Part shown: positions 59,044 through 64,000 of the stretch, piece after piece | Layout: the number at the start of each line of letters is the position of its first letter | How positions within the stretch are numbered: the stretch's first letter is position 1 | Origin: Curtobacterium sp. MCJR17_020 | GTDB taxonomy: Bacteria > Actinomycetota > Actinomycetes > Actinomycetales > Microbacteriaceae | Length of the DNA: 64,000 bases | Direction: 5' to 3' | Assembly: GCF_003234365.2 (NCBI RefSeq) | Contig: NZ_CP126260.1 | Coordinates: 1,860,001-1,924,000 of the forward strand | Notes under the pieces: generated by a model | What the model was told of the DNA's origin: nothing | Databases searched by the model: none | What the model saw: the letters and a program-made list of their open reading frames with translations, nothing else | Program-made: the position numbers and the translations under genes

Positions 59044-60237
59044 GTGTCCGATAGTGGTGAGAAGTCCGAGAAGGCCACCCAGAAGCGCATGCAGGAGGTC
59101 CACCGGAAGGGCCAGCTCGGCCGGTCCCAAGACCTCGGTGCGTGGATCGGCATCGCCGTCGTCGCACTCATGGTGCCGTCGATGATCGGCAACGCGGCAG
59201 CCGCGGGCACAGCACAGCTCGTCGCCGTGCAGTCCGTCATCGCGAACCCGACCATCGGCACCATGAACCACGTGTTCGGCGATGCGATGGCGAGCGTCGG
59301 CGCGACCCTCGGCCCGATGCTCGCGGTGGTGCTCGTCGCCGTCACCGCGGCCGCCGTCGCGCAGGGCGGGGTGCACGTCCGGAAACTCGCGCCCGAGGCC
59401 TCGCACTTCGACCCCATCGCGGGCCTGAGGCGCGTGTTCGGCGTCCAGGCGCTGTGGAACGGGGCGAAGGCCCTGCTGAAGACCACCGTCGTCGGGCTCG
59501 TGCTCTGGTTCGCCGTGCAGGGCCTGATGCCCGTGCTCATGACCAGCGGCTCGCTGCCGTTGTCCGCCGTGCTCGAGGCAGCAGCGGACGGCGCGGGCAC
59601 CCTGCTCCGCGCCGCGATCGCCGCCGGGCTGGTCCTCGCCGCGATCGACGTGCTCGTGGTCATCCGCCGCAACCGCAAGCGCACCATGATGACCAAGCGC
59701 GAGGTCAAGGACGAGCAGAAGAAGAGCGACGGTGACCCGCTCGTGAAGGGCCAGCGCCGCTCCCGCCAGCTCGCGATGAGCCGCAACCGGATGATCCAGG
59801 CGGTCGGCACCGCGGACGTCGTCATGACGAACCCGACCCACTACGCCGTCGCGCTCAAGTACGAGCCGGGCAAGGCCGCACCGCGGGTGGTCGCGAAGGG
59901 CGCCGGGCCCGTCGCCGACGTCATCCGTGCCCGGGCGGAGGAGGACCGTGTGCCGATCGTGCGCGACGTCCCGCTCACCCGCGCGCTGCACGCCGCGTGC
60001 GAGCTCGGGCACGAGATCCCCGTCGACCTGTACACGCCGGTCGCCCGAGTGTTGTCGTTCGTGATGGCCCTGAAGGCCCGCGGCGCAGCGGCCGGCACCC
60101 ACGCACCGCCGAGGCCGACCACGCCCGACGAGGTCGCGAGCGTCATCGACCCGGCCACGTTGACCGGTGACCTCCGCCCCCGCAAGCTCCGCGCACCGCG
60201 CATCGCCGAGACCCCGACCGAAGGACTCCCCGCATGA
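59044..60237 (+). CDS. flhB: Flagellar export switch protein FlhB
   Basis: A 397-residue protein starting at a GTG (SDSGEKSEKATQKRMQEVHR). It has four membrane segments and a cytosolic domain that self-cleaves at NPTH, visible in DVVMTNPTHYAVALKYEPGK. The linker MMTKREVKDEQKKSDGDP and KGQRRSRQLAMSRNRMIQAV precede it. Cleavage switches export from hook to filament proteins after FliK measures the hook. Overlaps flhA by 4 bp. Confidence 0.96.
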   Translation: MSDSGEKSEKATQKRMQEVHRKGQLGRSQDLGAWIGIAVVALMVPSMIGNAAAAGTAQLVAVQSVIANPTIGTMNHVFGDAMASVGATLGPMLAVVLVAVTAAAVAQGGVHVRKLAPEASHFDPIAGLRRVFGVQALWNGAKALLKTTVVGLVLWFAVQGLMPVLMTSGSLPLSAVLEAAADGAGTLLRAAIAAGLVLAAIDVLVVIRRNRKRTMMTKREVKDEQKKSDGDPLVKGQRRSRQLAMSRNRMIQAVGTADVVMTNPTHYAVALKYEPGKAAPRVVAKGAGPVADVIRARAEEDRVPIVRDVPLTRALHAACELGHEIPVDLYTPVARVLSFVMALKARGAAAGTHAPPRPTTPDEVASVIDPATLTGDLRPRKLRAPRIAETPTEGLPA

Positions 60238-62288
60238 ACCGCAAGGACCTGCCGAAGCTCGTCGTCCCGGTGTTCATCGTCGGCATCATCCTGCTGCTGA
60301 TCCTGCCGGTGCCGTCGTTCCTGCTCGACTTCCTGATCATCATCAACATCCTGCTGGCGCTGGTGATCCTGCTCACGACGCTCTTCGTGAAGAAGCCGCT
60401 CGACTTCTCGGTGTTCCCGTCGCTGCTGCTCGTCGCGACGCTGTTCCGCCTCGGCCTGAACGTCGCGTCGACCCGGCTCGTGCTCGGCGAGGGCTTCGCC
60501 GGCGACGTCATCCAGGCGTTCGGCCACGTCGCCGTGTCCGGGTCGATCATCATCGGCGCGGTGATCTTCCTGATCCTCATCGTCATCCAGTTCGTCGTCG
60601 TGACGAAGGGTGCCGAGCGCGTCGCCGAGGTCGGGGCACGGTTCACCCTCGACGCCATGCCCGGCAAGCAGATGGCGATCGACGCCGACCTGAACGCGGG
60701 GCTCATCACCGACCAGCAGGCGAAGGACCGCCGCGCCGCGGTCTCCGCCGAGGCCGACTTCTACGGCGCGATGGACGGCGCCTCGAAGTTCGTCAAGGGC
60801 GACGCGATCGCCGGCATCCTGATCATCATCATCAACCTGGTCGGCGGCATCGCGATCGGCATGCTGCAGAACGGGCTCTCCGCCACCGACGCCCTGTCGA
60901 AGTACGGCATCCTGACGATCGGCGACGGCCTCGTCACGCAGATCCCGGCGCTGCTCATGGCGGTCTCCACCGGCATGATCGTCACGCGCTCCGGCGCGGA
61001 GTCCGAGATGGGTGCCTCGGCCGCCACACAGCTGTCGCAGTCGCGCAACGCCCTGATGATCGCCGGCGTCGCCGCCGTCGCGATGGGGTTCATCCCCGGC
61101 ATGCCGATCCTGCCCTTCCTGCTCGTCGGTGCGACCCTGCTGTTCACCGCGTGGCGCATCGGCCGGAACGCCGCGAACGCCGAGTCGGCCGCCGCCGAGC
61201 AGCAGGCCCTCGAAGCCGCCGCGCCCTCCGGCGACACCCCCGAGGACCTCATCGAGCAGATGCGCGTGCACGCCCTCGAGATCCTGCTCGCGCCCGACCT
61301 GGTCGACATGGTGTCCGGCGCCTCCGACGACCTGCTCGGCCGGGTCCGTGCCCTCCGTCGCAAGATCGCCGTCGACATGGGCATCGTCGTGCCGCCGGTC
61401 CGCACCCGCGACAGCATCGACCTCCCGCCGTCGACCTACGCCATCCGGATCGCCGGCGTCGAGGCGGGCCGCGGCACCGCCCCGGCCCGCAGCGTCCTGG
61501 CCCTCGGTGACCACCTGGACGGCCTGCCGGGCACCTCGACGGTCGAGCCGGTGTTCGGCCTGACCGGCAAGTGGGTGCCCGCCGAACTCCGGCACGCCGC
61601 CGAGATGACCGGCGCCACCGTGATCGACCGGGTGTCCGTGCTCGTCACGCACCTGCAGGCCGTCATCGGCGACAACGCCGCCCGCCTGCTCACCCGCGAG
61701 GACGTCAAGGTCCTGACCAAGGGCGTCAAGCAGGTCAACCCCGCCGCGGTCGAGGAACTCGTGCCGGGCATGCTCTCGATGGCCGAACTGCAGCGCGTGC
61801 TGCAGGGCCTGCTCGCCGAGCGGGTGCCGATCAACGACCTCGGCCGGATCTGCGAGGCGCTGACCCTGCGCGCCAAGGCCTCCACCGACCCCGAGGGGCT
61901 CGTCGAGGCCGCCCGCGCCGCGCTCGGTCCCGCTCTCGCCGCCCGCTACACCGACCAGGGCACGCTCCGGGTCATCATGATCGACCCGCTGCTCGAGCAG
62001 TCGATGCTCGAGGGCCTGCGACCCTCCGAGCAGGGCAGCCAGATCGTCCTCGACGCCCACCGCATCGAGCAGGTCCTGGGCTCCGTCCGCGATGCCGTGC
62101 GCAGCATCGAGGACCAGGGCCTGTCCGCCGTCCTCGTCTGCGCCCCGCAGCTCCGCCCGGCCGTGCACCGCATGGTCGCCGCCCAGTCGAACGGGCTCCC
62201 GGTGCTGTCGTACCAGGAGGCCACCGCCGCGGGCTCCACCATCGAGACCGTGGGAGTGGTCCGTGCCGCCGACCCGATTGCAGCGTAA
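60234..62288 (+). CDS. flhA: Flagellar export gate protein FlhA
   Basis: A 684-residue protein with eight N-terminal membrane segments and a large cytosolic docking domain. The FHIPEP signature region is present: SLLLVATLFRLGLNVASTRL, VLGEGFAGDVIQAFG and VVTKGAERVAEVGARFTLDA, then MPGKQMAIDADLNAGLITDQ. The C-terminal domain includes VLTKGVKQVNPAAVEELVPG. It forms the nonameric export ring that binds chaperone-cargo complexes. The 3' end overlaps the next gene by 26 bp. Confidence 0.97.
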   Translation: MNRKDLPKLVVPVFIVGIILLLILPVPSFLLDFLIIINILLALVILLTTLFVKKPLDFSVFPSLLLVATLFRLGLNVASTRLVLGEGFAGDVIQAFGHVAVSGSIIIGAVIFLILIVIQFVVVTKGAERVAEVGARFTLDAMPGKQMAIDADLNAGLITDQQAKDRRAAVSAEADFYGAMDGASKFVKGDAIAGILIIIINLVGGIAIGMLQNGLSATDALSKYGILTIGDGLVTQIPALLMAVSTGMIVTRSGAESEMGASAATQLSQSRNALMIAGVAAVAMGFIPGMPILPFLLVGATLLFTAWRIGRNAANAESAAAEQQALEAAAPSGDTPEDLIEQMRVHALEILLAPDLVDMVSGASDDLLGRVRALRRKIAVDMGIVVPPVRTRDSIDLPPSTYAIRIAGVEAGRGTAPARSVLALGDHLDGLPGTSTVEPVFGLTGKWVPAELRHAAEMTGATVIDRVSVLVTHLQAVIGDNAARLLTREDVKVLTKGVKQVNPAAVEELVPGMLSMAELQRVLQGLLAERVPINDLGRICEALTLRAKASTDPEGLVEAARAALGPALAARYTDQGTLRVIMIDPLLEQSMLEGLRPSEQGSQIVLDAHRIEQVLGSVRDAVRSIEDQGLSAVLVCAPQLRPAVHRMVAAQSNGLPVLSYQEATAAGSTIETVGVVRAADPIAA

Positions 62289-63216
62289 CGGCGCAACGCT
62301 CGACGAGGTCCGCGACGCCGTCCGGACCGAGTTCGGCGCGAGTGCACGGATCGTCGCCGCCGAGCGGGTCACCACGCCGGGCATCGGCGGGCTGTTCCGC
62401 AAGGCGCACGTCGAGGCCACCGTCGAGGTGCCCGAACCGGGGGAGACCCCGACCGCACGCGTGGTCATCGCCGACTCGCCCGTCCAGCGGATCGGGATCG
62501 CGGCGCTGCTCGCCGACGCCGAGGAGGCCGAGGCCCGCATCGCGGGTGGTGACGGCACCGCGACCACGCGCGCCGACGCGTTCGCGTCGGTGCTCGACGG
62601 CTTCGTGGCGGACGGGATCACGGGGAGCGCCCCGCGCCCGACGCGCGCCCTGCCGGAGCCGGACGGGCCTGCGGACGTCGTCCCGCGCCTCCAGGCCGTC
62701 AGCGACACCCTGCCAGGAGGCCCGGCCACCGTCCCCGACGCCGCGCCCGCCGTGCGCGTGGCCCGGCCCACGGCCCCTGCCGCGCGATCTGCTATCCCGG
62801 CGGTGCGGTCTGCTGTTCCGGCAGTGCGGTCGGCCGACGGTGACCTGGTCCTGCTGGTCGGCCGGGCGAACGACGTCGACGCCGCGGCCGGGCTGTTCGC
62901 CGTCCGGCACGCGCTGCGGCCGACGGACGCCGCCGACCGGCGGTCCGCGATCCTCGCCCGCGCCGACGGCGTGCGCGACGGCCACGCGGTGCTCGCCGTC
63001 GCCGCGTGGGACGACCGCGCGACCGGCGAACGGATCGAGGCCGACCAGGTCTGGGTCGTCGTCGACGTCGGACGGAAGCCCGAGGACTCCGCGGCCATGG
63101 TGTCCGCGGTGGCCGGACGGCTGCCGGTGGCCGGTGTCGTCGCGATCGGCGCGGGCGAGACCGCCACGCCGGAGTCCGTCGACCTGCTGGGGGTCCCCGT
63201 CCTGTCGCTAGGCTGA
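62263..63216 (+). CDS. FlhF-like protein without a nucleotide-binding loop
   Basis: A 317-residue protein; I chose the GTG at 62263 with GGGAG 7 bases upstream (TTG at 62278 is the alternative). The N-terminal 50 residues resemble the FlhF/B-domain start: LDEVRDAVRTEFGASARIVA, then FRKAHVEATVEV. A variable linker follows. The C-terminal part (DLVLLVGRANDVDAAAGLFA, VDVGRKPEDSAAMVSAVAGR, GVPVLSLG) is alpha/beta but lacks GxxGxGKTT and the SRP-GTPase motifs. It occupies the flhF place between flhA and csrA. Function as a GTPase is unlikely. Confidence 0.6.
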   Translation: MPPTRLQRNGATLDEVRDAVRTEFGASARIVAAERVTTPGIGGLFRKAHVEATVEVPEPGETPTARVVIADSPVQRIGIAALLADAEEAEARIAGGDGTATTRADAFASVLDGFVADGITGSAPRPTRALPEPDGPADVVPRLQAVSDTLPGGPATVPDAAPAVRVARPTAPAARSAIPAVRSAVPAVRSADGDLVLLVGRANDVDAAAGLFAVRHALRPTDAADRRSAILARADGVRDGHAVLAVAAWDDRATGERIEADQVWVVVDVGRKPEDSAAMVSAVAGRLPVAGVVAIGAGETATPESVDLLGVPVLSLG

Positions 63217-63220
63217 GCGG

Positions 63221-63490
63221 GTGCTGGTACTCACGCGGAAGGTCGGCGAGCGGATCCTCGTCGGTGACGACATCGTCATCACGGTCCTCGACGCCCGGGG
63301 CGACGGCGTCCGGATCGGCATCGACGCACCACGCGGGGTGAAGATCCAGCGTGAAGAGGTCGTGCGGGCGGTCGCCGAGGCGAACGCCGAGGCCGCTGCG
63401 GCTGCCGGCGCGACCGGTGCCTCCGGCGACGACGCCGAGGCACGGCTGCGTGCCGCGCTCGGCGACCGCGGCGGGGCCGACCGGGCGTAG
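63221..63490 (+). CDS. csrA: Carbon storage regulator CsrA
   Basis: An 89-residue RNA-binding protein starting at a GTG, 4 bp after the FlhF-like gene. The core MLVLTRKVGERILVGDDIVI, TVLDARGDGVRIGIDAPRGV and IQREEVVRAVAEAN contains the RNA-contact residues of beta 1 (LTRK) and beta 5 (the REE-V region). A tail of about 30 Ala/Gly/Asp-rich residues is extra to the usual 60-75. CsrA would bind ACGGA hairpins in flagellar leaders and be sequestered by FliW. It is the last gene of the fliM operon. Confidence 0.93.
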   Translation: MLVLTRKVGERILVGDDIVITVLDARGDGVRIGIDAPRGVKIQREEVVRAVAEANAEAAAAAGATGASGDDAEARLRAALGDRGGADRA

Positions 63491-63533
63491 TCCGGCCCGT
63501 CGCACGGTCGTTGTCGAGCGTTCGTTGTCGAGC

Positions 63534-63593
63534 GCGCCCCGCTAGCGTCGTCGCGCCCCGAAGAGTCGGGGCGCGACGACGCTGGCGGGGCGC
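63534..63593 (+). terminator. Long terminator after csrA
   Basis: A 28-bp stem (GCGCCCCGCTAGCGTCGTCG then CGCCCCGA, with its complement carrying one wobble) with an AGAG tetraloop. It lies 43 bp after the csrA stop, between convergent genes, so it may work for both strands. Confidence 0.8.
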
Positions 63594-63597
63594 GGAC

Positions 63598-63616
63598 GGG
63601 ACGGGACGGGACGGGG
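63598..63616 (+). other. G-quadruplex motif
   Basis: GGGACGGGACGGGACGGGG: four runs of three or four G separated by AC, a compact intramolecular quadruplex pattern on the plus strand, made by tandem ACGGG repeats. It sits directly after the csrA terminator. The rest of 63617-63719 shows no gene. Confidence 0.6.
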
Positions 63617-63719
63617 CGACGTTCTTCGTGCGTCGCGCCGTGGACGCGGGCTCGGCGGGGCGCGGCCGGCGGGGACGACCCGACCCGTGCCTCCAGGCCG
63701 GACCGTCCGCACCGGGCAG

Positions 63720-64000
63720 CTACGCGCGGGGCTTCTTCTCCTGTTCGGGGAGTCGTCCGGCTGCCGCCTCGGCGGCGAACCACGCACGGGCCTCGTCCTG
63801 GCGCGCCTGCTCCTCGCCGAGCGCGATCGGCGCCCGCACGTGGCCGGGCTCGTAGCCGAAGGTCTCGATGAGCTGCGGGACCACCGGACGGAGCCGCGCC
63901 ACGAGCCGGTCGATCGACGCCGACACCGCACGGGCACGCTGCGCGCTCAGGCGGCCGTGCACCAGGTACCAGTCGAGGTGCTGCTCGAGCAGTCCGAGCG
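63720..64000 (-). CDS. Acyl-CoA oxidase/dehydrogenase C-terminal part, cut by the window edge
   Basis: The frame is open from the window end to a stop at 63720 and gives LEQHLDWYLVHGRLSAQRAR, AVSASIDRLVARLRPVVPQL and IETFGYEPGHVRAPIALGEE with ARQDEARAWFAAEAAAGRL. This is the last helical part of actinobacterial acyl-CoA oxidases of fatty acid beta-oxidation. The active-site domain lies outside the window. Convergent with csrA. Confidence 0.7.
   Translation of the reverse strand, partial: LGLLEQHLDWYLVHGRLSAQRARAVSASIDRLVARLRPVVPQLIETFGYEPGHVRAPIALGEEQARQDEARAWFAAEAAAGRLPEQEKKPRA

Noticed and set aside
59841..63167. A 1108-residue minus-strand frame across flhB-flhA-FlhF-like
   Set aside because: Antisense shadow, with Arg/Asp/His-rich composition typical of high-GC complements.
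1..64000. Transfer RNA, ribosomal RNA, insertion sequences or prophage genes
   Set aside because: No cloverleaf sequences, transposase or integrase motifs, or phage structural proteins were recognised on either strand.

Overview
The window comes from the chromosome of a high-GC, motile, monoderm actinobacterium. Codon use, gene content (FlbD-MotA-MotB, FliW/CsrA, an HTH-MurA fusion, ZapE, SseA-SufE) and protein style suggest the family Microbacteriaceae, with Curtobacterium-like bacteria the best guess. This placement is inference; there is no rRNA gene in the window to confirm it.

Region 1 (1-11.4 kb) is a polymorphic-toxin locus. A giant Rhs/YD-repeat protein (6029-11377, minus) ends in a GIY-YIG-like nuclease tip. 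Its stop codon overlaps the start of an Imm26-like immunity gene. Downstream lies about 4 kb of small minus-strand immunity-type genes and remnants: a second Imm26-like paralogue, a DUF6188-like protein, several frameshifted genes, and an apparent orphan toxin end in front of an immunity gene. The array is bounded on one side by an intact alpha/beta-hydrolase 3' end and on the other by a degraded copy of that same 3' end with its terminator. A truncated rraB and a scrap of rhs follow. This looks like a site of repeated toxin/immunity cassette turnover.

Region 2 (11.5-21.3 kb) is housekeeping: sseA-sufE, zapE, an ammonium transporter preceded by a GlnR-type operator, a tyrosine phosphatase, an aldo/keto reductase, fabH, an EcsC-like protein, a beta-helix protein and a DUF559-like nuclease-fold protein.

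Region 3 (21.3-39.4 kb) is the first flagellar block. The minus-strand operon is flgN-flgK-flgL-fliW. The plus-strand genes are fliA, fliC, fliD-fliS-(FliT-like), and then flgB-flgC-fliE-fliF-fliG-fliH-fliI-fliJ-NlpC/P60-fliK-flgD-flgE, mostly overlapping by 1-4 bases.

Region 4 (39.4-52.7 kb) interrupts the flagellar genes. It holds a broken response regulator, an ASCH protein, a histidine kinase/response regulator pair, a CGNR regulator divergent from an MFS exporter with paired operators, a truncated CDF transporter, DoxX, an aldo/keto reductase, a DHA2 exporter, a CPA1 antiporter, a DUF475 protein and an XRE-MurA fusion.

Region 5 (52.7-63.5 kb) is the second flagellar block: flbD-motA-motB, then fliM-fliN-fliO-fliP-fliQ-fliR-flhB-flhA, an FlhF-like protein and csrA. 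The window ends in the 3' part of an acyl-CoA oxidase gene on the minus strand.

The flagellar genes appear to form one regulon. Five transcription units share a promoter of the form CTNACGS-N13/14-RYCGAKAG, presumably read by the FliA encoded here. Four of the five predicted mRNAs start with a hairpin within a few bases of the predicted 5' end that presents GGA in its loop, usually ACGGA, the binding signature of CsrA. CsrA and its antagonist FliW are encoded at opposite ends of the flagellar set. This suggests CsrA/FliW control of several flagellar operons rather than flagellin alone. No chemotaxis genes are visible, and FliM lacks the N-terminal CheY-docking motif.
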